Counted from the first letter of the stretch, positions 54,765 through 61,466 are shown. The stretch is DNA of 64,000 nucleotides from Amycolatopsis methanolica 239 (GCF_000739085.1 NZ_CP009110.1:6386001-6450000), one strand, 5' to 3'. Numbers and translations are program-made. The notes: a model not told the origin generated them from the letters alone.

Positions 54765-54877
54765 TGCGCCGAGTGGGCCGCGCGGCGAGCGCCGTGCTCG
54801 ACCTCGCCGTGATGGTCGCCGTCACGCTGGTGCCGGCGCTGTGCCCCCGGATCAACAACCGCATGGAGACGCGATGA
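54761..54877 (+). CDS. Very small hydrophobic protein (prophage)
   Basis: 38 residues, ATG 54761 overlapping the previous TGA and its own TGA overlapping the next ATG. A basic start (MMRRVGRAAS) and one hydrophobic segment (AVLDLAVMVAVTLVPALC). Too short to classify; supported mainly by the two exact overlaps. Confidence 0.5.
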   Translation: MMRRVGRAASAVLDLAVMVAVTLVPALCPRINNRMETR

Positions 54878-55173
54878 CCGATGAGCTGATCGCCCGGGTA
54901 CGCCGCGAGCTCCGGATGTGGGGCGTACCGACGAGCAGTGTGCTGGAACAGGCCGCGCAGGCCATCGCGCGCGCGGTGTCACCGCTGGAGGTCACCCCGC
55001 AGGTGTACCTCGTCGTCAAGCCGGTCGGCGGCATCGTCAGCGCGCACCTCGACGCCGGCCACGCTCACCGCGAAGCGGGGGCGATGCGGGCCGTTGTGGC
55101 TGCGGTGCCGATCGTGGGGGACTACCGGGAGAACGGACCGGATCAGGGGGCGCGCTCGAGCGTCCGCCGGTAG
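54874..55173 (+). CDS. Hypothetical prophage protein
   Basis: 99 residues, ATG 54874 coupled by ATGA. Reads TDELIARVRRELRMWGVPTS, AQAIARAVSPLEVTPQVYLV, GGIVSAHLDAGHAHREAGAM; soluble, no recognised domain. Its last 31 bases overlap the convergent XRE gene, so the operon ends here. Confidence 0.6.
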   Translation: MTDELIARVRRELRMWGVPTSSVLEQAAQAIARAVSPLEVTPQVYLVVKPVGGIVSAHLDAGHAHREAGAMRAVVAAVPIVGDYRENGPDQGARSSVRR

Positions 55174-56033
55174 TCGGCCGACACGGTGAGCAAGATGGCC
55201 CGCGCCTCGTCGTCGTGCTTGGCGCGGTGCCACAGCTCGTCGAAGAGGCCTGAGTAGAACGCGACGTCGGCGCGGTCCCGGGTGGTGACCTCCGTGTGGA
55301 GCAGCTCGATGTTGATGAGGTCGTCGAGGATCCAGAAGCCGTGCAGCGGTGCGACCGGCAGGGGCTGCCCCAGCGGCAGGATGCGGAGCTGAACGGAGCG
55401 CATCCCGAACAGCGCGAGTAGCCGGTCGATCTGGCCGGTCATCACCTCGGCCCACTCCGGGTAGTCGTCCTCGCCGACCCACGGCGGCGGGTAGCGCAGC
55501 CCGGCCTCGCTGATCAGGAGCTGAATATCCTTGGCGGGGTCGTACATGATGGCCTGGCGCTGCATCCGCGCCGCCGCGGCCTCCTGCGGGTCCCGGTCGG
55601 TTTTGCGCAGCTTTGCCAGCGCGCGGAACACGCTCAGGGCGTAGGCGAACGTCTGCGCGGGCCCAGGCACCAGCGCGGTCTCGAACACGCGGATGCTCCG
55701 GGCCGCGCGCTCGATCGCGCCGAAGTCGGCCTGCAGCTGGCCGTGTCCCTGGCGGGTGCGGTTCTTCCATCGCGCCTCGTCGAGCCGCAGCGCACGTAGC
55801 TCGGCGAACAGCTCGTCGCGTTCCGCGGCCTCCAGCCCGCACTGATCGGCCCACTTCTGCAGTTCGCCGCCGTTCGGGCTGTCGGTGATCCGCTGCTGGC
55901 CGAGCTCGATGCGCGACACCTTCGACTGCTGCCAGCCGAGCGCGGCAGCGAATCCCTGACCGGAGTAGCCGGCGGCCACCCGGTACTCGCGCAGGCGGCC
56001 GCCGAACTCCTTCCGGCGATCTTCTATGGTCAC
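55143..56033 (-). CDS. XRE-family regulator with DUF5753 domain
   Basis: 296 residues: N-terminal helix-turn-helix (EFGGRLREYRVAAGYSGQGF, AAALGWQQSKVSRIELGQQR, about residues 8-55), then a DUF5753 domain (ETALVPGPAQTFAYALSVFR, QLLISEAGLRYPPPWVGEDD, HGFWILDDLINIELLHTEVT). Hundreds of such proteins occur in actinomycetes, usually next to DUF397 or DUF6879 genes; DUF5753 function is not settled. GTG at 56033 overlaps the DUF6879 stop (GTGA). In this prophage it is a good candidate for the maintenance repressor. Confidence 0.9.
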   Translation of the reverse strand: MTIEDRRKEFGGRLREYRVAAGYSGQGFAAALGWQQSKVSRIELGQQRITDSPNGGELQKWADQCGLEAAERDELFAELRALRLDEARWKNRTRQGHGQLQADFGAIERAARSIRVFETALVPGPAQTFAYALSVFRALAKLRKTDRDPQEAAAARMQRQAIMYDPAKDIQLLISEAGLRYPPPWVGEDDYPEWAEVMTGQIDRLLALFGMRSVQLRILPLGQPLPVAPLHGFWILDDLINIELLHTEVTTRDRADVAFYSGLFDELWHRAKHDDEARAILLTVSADYRRTLERAP

Positions 56034-56563
56034 GGGCTCCTCGCGGTCGCGTACTGGCTCTCGGCGTGCGCGGTGGCCACGGACCATACCCGGTCCCGCC
56101 ACCGACGATGATCAGCTACCACGCGCGGATCCTCGGTCACCTCGGCCCCGAGAACCCCGTTCTCGTCGAACCGCATGATCGCGACCCGCGCGTCGTCGAA
56201 CAGGTAGAAATCGTGCTCGGGCATCTCGCCCAGCGCCCGCGCGTCGCTCTCGCTGATCCAGCGGATGTCCTCGCCAGCCGCGACGTTGAGCGGGGTGACG
56301 GTGAACATCCACCGCAGGTACTCCGTCGGTGGCTCGGTCACCATGCGGACGCGCTCAAGGGTCTTGCCCTCGCTACGAAACTGCCGGACCCGGGCGAGCC
56401 AACGGTCCAGGAACCCGTTGTACGGCCGGCCTTCCTGCCACTGCCGGAACGGCTCGCGTTCGCCAGGCTCGTGGTAGGTGCCCTGGCACTCCCACCGCCA
56501 CATGCTGTGCCGGAACCCGGTGAAGAGGGCGGCGAACTCCTCGCCGCGGTTGACCCACGTCAT
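56030..56563 (-). CDS. DUF6879 family protein
   Basis: 177 residues: NRGEEFAALFTGFRHSMWRW, YNGFLDRWLARVRQFRSEGK, ERVRMVTEPPTEYLRWMFTV, WISESDARALGEMPEHDFYL and FDDARVAIMRFDENGVLGAE are the usual DUF6879 blocks. Typically encoded beside XRE-DUF5753 regulators, as here, with 4-base overlaps on both sides. Biochemical role unknown; partner of the regulator is the usual guess. Confidence 0.85.
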   Translation of the reverse strand: MTWVNRGEEFAALFTGFRHSMWRWECQGTYHEPGEREPFRQWQEGRPYNGFLDRWLARVRQFRSEGKTLERVRMVTEPPTEYLRWMFTVTPLNVAAGEDIRWISESDARALGEMPEHDFYLFDDARVAIMRFDENGVLGAEVTEDPRVVADHRRWRDRVWSVATAHAESQYATARSP

Positions 56564-56889
56564 CGCGTCGCCGTGGTCGTCGCTTTCGCGGCCAGCTCGC
56601 GCAGGACCTCCTCGAGCTTGGCTGCAGAGTCGGGATCGATGGTGAATCCAGGCCGGTCGGCGTCGGCGAACGGCAGCTGCTCGAGCGCCTGCAGCGCGAT
56701 GAACGGCAGCAGCTCGCGCGGCACCTCGACGGCCGACTCGTGCGCCGGCAAGCCGCGCTCCCGCAGGGCGGCGAGCGCTTCCGGGTCAGTGACGGTCGTG
56801 CCCTGCACAACGAGCGTGCCGCGCTCGGTGGCCCACAGGTTCGGGCACCCGGTGTCGTTCGAGCTGGTGCCGATCAGTCCCATGCGCAT
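56560..56889 (-). CDS. Hypothetical protein of the immunity-like cassette
   Basis: 109 residues from ATG 56889 (AAGGAG five bases upstream). Contains GTSSNDTGCPNLWATERGTL, reminiscent of DUF397-like openings, and a helical acidic C-terminal half. Not confidently assigned. First gene of the leftward three-gene cassette (this, DUF6879, XRE), each overlapping by four bases. Confidence 0.7.
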   Translation of the reverse strand: MRMGLIGTSSNDTGCPNLWATERGTLVVQGTTVTDPEALAALRERGLPAHESAVEVPRELLPFIALQALEQLPFADADRPGFTIDPDSAAKLEEVLRELAAKATTTATR

Positions 56890-57029
56890 AGCTACTCCTT
56901 AGGTCGGTGTGCCCGTCACATGGTTCTCGCAATTCCGACCAGTGGCCAGGGTCCGCACGAGTGATCGTAGCCCGCTCGCCCTGCACATCACGCCATGCCC
57001 GTTACTCCGATCGTGTTTGATTGCGCAAA

Positions 57030-57059
57030 CTATGCGATCTATTGCTTGAGCTATGCGAT
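57030..57059. promoter_or_regulatory. Direct-repeat operator in the divergent prophage promoter region
   Basis: CTATGCGAT occurs at 57030-57038 and again at 57051-57059, 21 bases apart, i.e. on the same helix face two turns away. A partial third (GATGCGTC) follows. The 224-base gap between the divergent 109-residue gene and the 57114 operon is AT-richer than its surroundings, as at phage control regions. Confidence 0.6.
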
Positions 57060-57113
57060 TCGATGCGTCAGCCTGGGGAGCGTGGAAGGTTCCAGGGCGG
57101 AGCGGGAGAGGTC

Positions 57114-57272
57114 ATGAGCGCGGCAGACGACGAGCCAGCAGAGCTGTGGGCGCGGAAGCCAGCCAACCGCGGGGAGCACAGCTACTTCGAACGCCACGAC
57201 GGCACCATCGTGCTGCACGACGGCACGGAGCTCCCGCCGGAGCCACCCGGCGGCGATCGGGGTACCCGGTGA
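57114..57272 (+). CDS. Small hypothetical prophage protein
   Basis: 52 residues, ATG 57114 after GGGAGAGG. Soluble and polar: ELWARKPANRGEHSYFERHD, GTIVLHDGTELPPEPPG. In-frame starts upstream (57021) would run through the operator. First of three genes joined by GTGA overlaps, divergent from the XRE cassette, the place where a phage would keep early genes controlled by the repressor. Confidence 0.6.
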   Translation: MSAADDEPAELWARKPANRGEHSYFERHDGTIVLHDGTELPPEPPGGDRGTR

Positions 57273-57391
57273 GCCGCCGCCCGCCAGCCCGGAATCGGGG
57301 CGTCATCCTGATCCTGTCGATCTTCCTGGTGCTCGCGATCGCGAACGCGATCGCAGTTACCCAAGGGTGGTACTGCCAGTGTCGACCGTGA
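57269..57391 (+). CDS. Very small single-pass membrane protein (prophage)
   Basis: 40 residues, GTG 57269 overlapping the previous stop. Basic start (SRRPPARNRG), one membrane helix (VILILSIFLVLAIANAIAV) and a Cys-x-Cys end (GWYCQCRP). Unknown function; overlaps on both sides support it. Confidence 0.55.
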   Translation: MSRRPPARNRGVILILSIFLVLAIANAIAVTQGWYCQCRP

Positions 57392-57606
57392 CCACAGCTG
57401 CCGCACTGATCCTCGCCCGCCTACGGCCAGGAGTCGCCGGCGAGACGCGCCGCGAGGTCCACCTGTTCCCGCAAGACAGCTGCACCGCGCTCTGCGGCGC
57501 CACCTTCCCGACGAGCGACCTTGAGCGCCTCGACGGGTTCCACGGGATGCCGTGCGTGCGGTGCCTCGCCAGGGCGCCTGGCGGTCGAGGCCTGGCGATT
57601 CGGTGA
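57388..57606 (+). CDS. Small putative zinc-ribbon protein (prophage)
   Basis: 72 residues, GTG 57388 overlapping the previous stop (GTGA). Two cysteine pairs (DSCTALCGATF and MPCVRCLAR) with His between them (DGFHGMP) suggest a small zinc-binding fold; similar short proteins occur in actinomycete mobile elements. No function known. Operon ends at the 15-bp hairpin at 57619. Confidence 0.55.
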   Translation: MTTAAALILARLRPGVAGETRREVHLFPQDSCTALCGATFPTSDLERLDGFHGMPCVRCLARAPGGRGLAIR

Positions 57607-57618
57607 CGGCCTGAGCTG

Positions 57619-57675
57619 CCGGCCGGTGCGGGGCGCTACCTCTCCCGAAGGTCCCCCGACCCCCGCACCGGCCGG
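57619..57675. terminator. 15-bp perfect hairpin between convergent prophage genes
   Basis: CCGGCCGGTGCGGGG at 57619-57633 and its exact reverse complement at 57661-57675, with a 27-base loop. Lies between the convergent 57388 and 57697 genes, so it can end both. Confidence 0.75.
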
Positions 57676-57696
57676 TTCCCACACGTCGGGCCGCGT

Positions 57697-57894
57697 CTAC
57701 TCCCCGCTGCTTTCGCGCTGTCGGATCTCCGCGATCTGCCGACGCACGTCCTCAACGTTCCACCGCCGATGGCCACGTAGCGTCGTCTCCGTCGGGACAA
57801 GCAGCCCCTGCCGCACGTAGCGATTCAGCGTGCCGCGGCTGATGCCGAGGACCTCCGCGAGCTCGCCAGTGGTGAGGAGCCGCCGATTGATCAT
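57697..57894 (-). CDS. BldC/excisionase-like MerR-type HTH protein
   Basis: 65 residues, a single winged helix: RRLLTTGELAEVLGISRGTL, NRYVRQGLLVPTETTLRGHR and RWNVEDVRRQIAEIRQR. This is the short MerR-like fold shared by Streptomyces BldC and phage/plasmid excisionases (Xis, RDFs). ATG at 57894. In a prophage either a recombination directionality factor or an autoregulated control protein fits. Directly upstream is a 9-bp head-to-tail iteron array. BldC itself is known to bind direct repeats as head-to-tail multimers, which supports autoregulation here. Confidence 0.85.
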   Translation of the reverse strand: MINRRLLTTGELAEVLGISRGTLNRYVRQGLLVPTETTLRGHRRWNVEDVRRQIAEIRQRESSGE

Positions 57895-57989
57895 GAACCG
57901 ATTGAACCGCTTGGATCGTTCGGCTGGGTGATCGGTAGACCGTTCAAACCGAATGGATCGAATAGACCGTTTGACCCGTTTGGCGGAGT
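57894..57989. repeat. 9-bp head-to-tail iteron array
   Basis: Plus-strand units of exactly 9 bases: 57894 TGAACCGAT, 57903 TGAACCGCT, 57912 TGGATCGTT, then after a 15-base break 57936 TAGACCGTT, 57945 CAAACCGAA, 57954 TGGATCGAA, 57963 TAGACCGTT, 57972 TGACCCGTT and a degenerate 57981 TGGCGGAGT. Consensus T-R-R-A-Y-C-G-W-W. The array starts on the first base of the BldC-like start codon and covers its promoter. All units point the same way. Confidence 0.85.
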
Positions 57990-58022
57990 GAAACGGCGGT
58001 CTCGGATGGCAGCATGAGCGCC

Positions 58023-58066
58023 GAGCCCGCCCGACGACTCCCCATGTCCCAGTCCCGGGCGGGCTC
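58023..58066. terminator. Hairpin (11-bp perfect stem)
   Basis: GAGCCCGCCCG at 58023-58033 and CGGGCGGGCTC at 58056-58066. It lies in the 369-base gap 57895-58263, which holds the iterons at its left end and this and another hairpin further right, and no gene I can support. Confidence 0.5.
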
Positions 58067-58205
58067 GCCCCCAGAACTGCCAGCTGCGGCGGCTGGCAGG
58101 GAGCCCCGACCGCGCGTGGATCTGCAGCCGCTCAAACACGTCGCGGCCGGGGCTCCACCCCAAGCCCGTCCTGGCCTGCGCACCTCCCGCGGGCCAGCCG
58201 GAAGC

Positions 58206-58250
58206 AGAGCCCCGGTCTGCCATCGCCCCCTCGCGGCGGACCGGGGCTCT
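58206..58250 (-). terminator. Terminator of the 58264 gene (12-bp perfect stem)
   Basis: AGAGCCCCGGTC at 58206-58217 and GACCGGGGCTCT at 58239-58250, 14 bases beyond the stop of the leftward 64-residue gene. Confidence 0.7.
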
Positions 58251-58263
58251 GTCGCTCGCAGGG

Positions 58264-58458
58264 TCAGCCGCCGCGCTGCTCGTCGAGTGCGACGAGCTGC
58301 TTGCACAGTCGCACCCCCTCCGCGACGTCAGGCGAGTCGAGTGGGGCGCCGGCGCCGACCTTCAGGGCGGCGTCCTCGCGCAGCCGGGCCAGCGCCTTCT
58401 GGCCGTCGTCCAGCCACTGCAGGACGCTCCTGGGCGGCTTGGGTCGTTCGTACGTCAT
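58264..58458 (-). CDS. Small hypothetical prophage protein
   Basis: 64 residues, ATG 58458 with AAGGAG six bases upstream. Reads MTYERPKPPRSVLQWLDDGQ, KALARLREDAALKVGAGAPL, VRLCKQLVALDEQRGG; helical, soluble, no known family. Isolated between two hairpin terminators, so transcribed alone. Confidence 0.65.
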   Translation of the reverse strand: MTYERPKPPRSVLQWLDDGQKALARLREDAALKVGAGAPLDSPDVAEGVRLCKQLVALDEQRGG

Positions 58459-58480
58459 GGTGGGCTCCTTCGATGAGAAA

Positions 58481-58511
58481 GCCGGTCCGGAGCTTCCCCC
58501 TCCGGACCGGC
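58481..58511 (-). terminator. Terminator of the 58556 gene (11-bp perfect stem)
   Basis: GCCGGTCCGGA at 58481-58491 and TCCGGACCGGC at 58501-58511 with a 9-base pyrimidine-rich loop, between two leftward small genes. Confidence 0.75.
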
Positions 58512-58555
58512 GCGAGCCCGACGTTAGAACAGGTGTTCGTCGAACGCAAGTTCGA

Positions 58556-58750
58556 CTACTGGTCGTCGTCGACCCGCTCCACCTCGCCATCCCAGGCGCG
58601 GCCGGAGGCGAGGTGCAGCCACGCCGCGAACGCGGCCGGGTAGTCGGCCGGCGGGATCTGGTGCGCGTCGACGTAGTGATCGAAGTCGGCGAAGTCGCCG
58701 CGGTGGCAGCCCGGACAGCGCACCTCGGCGGCCGGGAACTCGTCGTCCAT
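58556..58750 (-). CDS. Small hypothetical prophage protein with CPGC motif
   Basis: 64 residues from ATG 58750. EVRCPGCHRGDFADFDHYVD suggests half a zinc-binding site (Cys-x-x-Cys-His with later His). Remainder AAFAAWLHLASGRAWDGEVE is helical. No family recognised. Leftward, followed by its own hairpin. Confidence 0.55.
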   Translation of the reverse strand: MDDEFPAAEVRCPGCHRGDFADFDHYVDAHQIPPADYPAAFAAWLHLASGRAWDGEVERVDDDQ

Positions 58751-58855
58751 CCATCCAGGATCGCGCCGCGCGGCGCACCGCGCTGGCGGGGAAGTTGTCC
58801 ACAGGCGCTCGAACGGGTCTGTCGGACCGCGCGGTGGTGTGCCAGCGTCGAGGAC

Positions 58856-59047
58856 ATGGACAAGACGCCCCAGCTGCGCCCGCTGCCGCCGACCGAGCCG
58901 GTCGGCCGCTCGCTCGATGTCAACCGCGTCCTGCTCGCGCTCGCCCTCGCCGAGTTCGACTGCGCCCCGGACGAGAAGCCCGGCCTGCAACGGGCGCAGA
59001 CCGAGGTGCGCCAGCTCGCTGGCATCCCGGACGCCCACCCCGTCTGA
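58856..59047 (+). CDS. Small hypothetical prophage protein
   Basis: 63 residues from ATG 58856 with GTCGAGGAC upstream (GAGG). Reads LRPLPPTEPVGRSLDVNRVL, LALALAEFDCAPDEKPGLQR, AQTEVRQLAGIPDAHPV; soluble and helical. Divergent from the 58556 gene over about 105 bases and followed by a two-way terminator. No known family; moderate support only. Confidence 0.5.
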   Translation: MDKTPQLRPLPPTEPVGRSLDVNRVLLALALAEFDCAPDEKPGLQRAQTEVRQLAGIPDAHPV

Positions 59048-59073
59048 TGGCGCAGCTGCGATCAACGCGCGAA

Positions 59074-59115
59074 AACGGCCCCCGTGACGCCTCGTCGGCG
59101 AGCACGGGGGCCGTT
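59074..59115. terminator. Bidirectional terminator (13-bp perfect stem)
   Basis: AACGGCCCCCGTG at 59074-59086 and CACGGGGGCCGTT at 59103-59115. Between the convergent 58856 and 59142 genes; on the leftward strand it is followed by TTTTCGCG. Confidence 0.8.
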
Positions 59116-59141
59116 GGTCTTCGAGTTGCTGCTGTCCCGGC

Positions 59142-59927
59142 TTAGGGGGCCGGAACGGGGCGCGACGCCTCGGTGAGCACCTCCTCCGGGTACAGGTTCA
59201 CTTCGCCGTAGAGCTGGTGCTGCGTTTTCTGCGGTCGAATACCGCGGCTGCGGCAGATCTGGCTGGCCCTCTTCCCGAGCGCGCGGGTGGCGCCGGTCGA
59301 GGTGGGCAGGCCCATCTTCCGGGAGTAGCCGAGAGCGGAGTACCAGTTGTGCTTGCCCTCGATGCCGTCGAGGCGGCTCTCCACTGCGGTCAGCCGCTCG
59401 CGCTGTCGCACCTGCTCGACCTCGATCTTGCCGACGCGGCGGATTGTGTCGATCTGCTGCCGCGCCCACTCAGGCAGCTCGGCGAGATCGGACTCGATCG
59501 CCTCGGCCTGCTCAGTCCGCGCCGCGAAGTACGCCTGCGCGTCGGCCACCTCGGGTTTGTTCGGGTCGCCGTTCATCGCCACGAGGTAGGCGGCCTGCCG
59601 GGACAGCTCGTAATCCTCGCCGCCGTTGGGCGCGAATCGCCCGCCGGCCGCCCGGTGCTGCGATGCCATAATTGGTGTGACCTGCGCGAACTCGCGCGAA
59701 ACATCCATCCCCGTGTTGCTCGCCGTCTGCATCGCTCGCGCGATAGCCGGCTGGAGGTTCTGCCAACGGGCGTAACCCATGAGGCCCTGGAGATGCCGCG
59801 CGGACCAGTACTCGGTGCCGTCGGCCCGGGTCTGCTTGATCCGGTCGAACGGCGACGTGGAGTCGTGTCCGGGGTCACGATCGCGTGACGCGGCTTCCAG
59901 GGAGTTTTCAGCGTTGATAGGGTCCAT
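59142..59927 (-). CDS. DinD/BRO-N type phage antirepressor
   Basis: 261 residues. The BRO-N/DinD module is clear: SPFDRIKQTRADGTEYWSAR, HLQGLMGYARWQNLQPAIAR, SQHRAAGGRFAPNGGEDYEL and SRQAAYLVAMNGDPNKPEVA; then AQAYFAARTEQAEAIESDLA and a helical linker and a C-terminal DNA-binding-like part (LPTSTGATRALGKRASQICR). DinD-like proteins are LexA-regulated in enterobacteria; phage relatives act as antirepressors that trigger induction. ATG 59927 with a distant AAAGG. Its leftward 5' gap contains the 10-bp repeat arrays. Confidence 0.85.
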   Translation of the reverse strand: MDPINAENSLEAASRDRDPGHDSTSPFDRIKQTRADGTEYWSARHLQGLMGYARWQNLQPAIARAMQTASNTGMDVSREFAQVTPIMASQHRAAGGRFAPNGGEDYELSRQAAYLVAMNGDPNKPEVADAQAYFAARTEQAEAIESDLAELPEWARQQIDTIRRVGKIEVEQVRQRERLTAVESRLDGIEGKHNWYSALGYSRKMGLPTSTGATRALGKRASQICRSRGIRPQKTQHQLYGEVNLYPEEVLTEASRPVPAP

Positions 59928-60338
59928 CGGTCGCCAAGGTCCTTTCTGTGATGGCGGCCACGGCTCCGGCAGCTGGCACTGCGCGGAACCCCGAGAGTCG
60001 GCCCGGGCTGTAGGAAGCAGCCCGGGCCTTCTCATTGGTACCGAACCTTACACCGCTTCTCCGGCATGTCGAGCCCTACCCGCATCATTCGCTCGTGTGT
60101 GCCCACAAATGTCTGCTGAAGTCCACACAAGTCCACGTGCGAGAGCGTCCGAAGAGTGTCTGCGCTGGTCACGATGATGAAGTGTCGCGATTAGCCGCTA
60201 TTAGTCGCGGATAGTCGTGGTGGGCCGCGATAAGTCTCAAGAGACTAGAAGAGTTCCCGAGAGTTTTAGAGAGGAATAAACTGCAACAGATAACAACCGG
60301 CAGCAACGGACAGCAACAGGCCGCAACACACAGCAACC
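59928..60338. other. Gene-free, lower-GC prophage gap with phased repeats
   Basis: About 410 bases without a supported gene. From about 60110 rightward the sequence is AT-richer than its surroundings and shows a strong 10-base periodicity: GTCCAC at 60121 and 60131, the CGCGATTAGT array at 60186-60235, AG-led decamers at about 60242-60281, and the CAAC array at 60283-60342. Position between the antirepressor and lysis genes suits a phage control, replication or packaging site; none of these is proved. Confidence 0.65.
60186..60235. repeat. Five 10-bp direct repeats (array A)
   Basis: CGCGATTAGC, CGCTATTAGT, CGCGGATAGT, CGTGGTGGGC, CGCGATAAGT, each exactly 10 bases, starting at 60186. Consensus CGCGATTAGT, one helical turn per unit. 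Confidence 0.8.
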
Positions 60339-60342
60339 CCAA
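60283..60342. repeat. Six 10-bp direct repeats (array B)
   Basis: GCAACAGATA, ACAACCGGCA, GCAACGGACA, GCAACAGGCC, GCAACACACA, GCAACCCCAA, each exactly 10 bases, starting at 60283. The conserved part is CAAC at the same offset in every unit. The last unit runs into the holin-gene terminator. Confidence 0.8.
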
Positions 60343-60379
60343 CGGGTCCGGGCGGCCACTACGCCCCCGGACCCGTTGG
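60339..60379 (-). terminator. Terminator of the lysis/tail operon (14-bp perfect stem)
   Basis: CCAACGGGTCCGGG at 60339-60352 and CCCGGACCCGTTGG at 60366-60379. Eight bases past the holin stop on the leftward strand. Confidence 0.85.
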
Positions 60380-60386
60380 GCGCTGT

Positions 60387-60563
60387 TCAGCCGATCGGCT
60401 TGTTCGGTACGCGCCACACGCCGTAGACCGTGCCGGCGGCGAGCGCGAGCGCGGACGCGACGGTGCCGTACTCGCTCCAGTCCAGGACGTTGTCCGCCAG
60501 GATCGGGCCGACGGCTGTGCACAGGCCGCCGATGGCGGCGACGATCGCCTTCAGTGCGTGCAT
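60387..60563 (-). CDS. Putative holin
   Basis: 58 residues: MHALKAIVAAIGGLCTAVGP, then DNVLDWSEYGTVASALALAA and a basic end (VYGVWRVPNKPIG). Two short hydrophobic segments joined by an acidic turn and a position 14 bases after the endolysin fit a small holin. Assignment rests on size, hydrophobicity and place. ATG 60563 with AGAGGA upstream. Confidence 0.7.
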   Translation of the reverse strand: MHALKAIVAAIGGLCTAVGPILADNVLDWSEYGTVASALALAAGTVYGVWRVPNKPIG

Positions 60564-60577
60564 GGTGGGGATTCCTC

Positions 60578-61279
60578 TCAGTAGCCGAGCGCGGCCCACG
60601 TGCGCGGGCCCACGATCCCGTCGACGGCCAGCCCGGACCGCCGCTGGAACTCCTTGACGACCGCCTCGGTCTTGGCGCCGAACACCCCGTCGACCGTCAG
60701 CTTCGAGTAGGCCGGGTAGCCGCGGTTGAGGGTCTGCTGCAGCTGGGTCACCGCGGCCCCGGTCGAGCCGCGCCGGATGGTCGGCTTGCTCGAGCTCCCG
60801 CCCGTCGACGGCGGCGGCGCCGGGGCGGCCGGGCCGCCGCCCGCGATGCCCCACCCGGCGCGGTCGTCGTAGGCGCCGCTCTGGGTCAGGCTCACGTGCA
60901 CGTGGCTCGTGTGCGGGTTCGAGCCGGTGTAGACCTTCCAGCCCGAGAAGTCGGGCTTCGTGATCCTGCGGTTGAAGATCACGTACCCGCCGTTGGTGAG
61001 CCGGTGGTCGCCGGTGCGGCCGTCGTGGCCCGTGAGGCCGCGCTGCCGCAGGTACTCCGCGAGCCACCCGGCGTCGATGCCGTCGACGTCGATGTCCACC
61101 GCGCGCACCACGCCCAGGCCGTCCTCGCGGTCGATGACCCACGGGTTGTGGTCGGAGGAGCGGGAGGCGTGCGCGGCATCGCCGATCGTGCCGTCGCTGG
61201 TCTTGTCGCGGTTCGGCCACCTGGTGTTGACCTCGTTGCGGAGGTCCACCAGGGCGTAGGCCAGGCGCCAGGCCACCAT
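60578..61279 (-). CDS. Endolysin: M15-like peptidase plus peptidoglycan-binding domain
   Basis: 233 residues. N-terminal part has SSDHNPWV, VRAVDIDVDG and TSHVHVSLT, a D-Ala-D-Ala carboxypeptidase-like (M15-type) zinc arrangement seen in actinophage lysins. After a Pro/Gly/Ser linker (PAAPAPPPSTGGSSSK) comes a PG_binding_1 domain (RRGSTGAAVTQLQQTLN, VDGVFGAKTEAVVKEFQRRS, VDGIVGPRTWAALGY). It degrades host peptidoglycan at the end of the lytic cycle. ATG 61279 overlaps the previous stop (TGATG). Confidence 0.88.
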   Translation of the reverse strand: MVAWRLAYALVDLRNEVNTRWPNRDKTSDGTIGDAAHASRSSDHNPWVIDREDGLGVVRAVDIDVDGIDAGWLAEYLRQRGLTGHDGRTGDHRLTNGGYVIFNRRITKPDFSGWKVYTGSNPHTSHVHVSLTQSGAYDDRAGWGIAGGGPAAPAPPPSTGGSSSKPTIRRGSTGAAVTQLQQTLNRGYPAYSKLTVDGVFGAKTEAVVKEFQRRSGLAVDGIVGPRTWAALGY

Positions 61280-61422
61280 CAGGCCTCACTCCCCTCGGGC
61301 TCGTCCGCGGGACGGCCGGTGTCGGCGGGCGCGTCGGCGTCCTCGCCGGCGTAGGCCCAGGGGTCCTCGTGGGTCTCCTCGCCCGCGGTCACGGCCGCGG
61401 GCTCATCGTCCGGAGTGGACAT
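61279..61422 (-). CDS. Small acidic prophage protein
   Basis: 47 residues, almost entirely Glu, Asp, Ala and Pro (AGEETHEDPWAYAGEDADAP). ATG 61422 with GGAAGG upstream and a one-base stop/start overlap with the endolysin. Function unknown; placed within the lysis module. Confidence 0.6.
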   Translation of the reverse strand: MSTPDDEPAAVTAGEETHEDPWAYAGEDADAPADTGRPADEPEGSEA

Positions 61423-61466
61423 ACCAGTTTCCTTCCCTGAGCCGGATCCACGGTGGATCCGGGCGC

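Noticed and set aside
58014..58643. Rightward 209-codon frame in the prophage
   Set aside because: Runs over two hairpin terminators and antisense to two small genes; Arg/Ala/Pro-rich shadow.
60186..60342. CRISPR array in the prophage gap
   Set aside because: Units are 10 bp with no unique spacers; not CRISPR.
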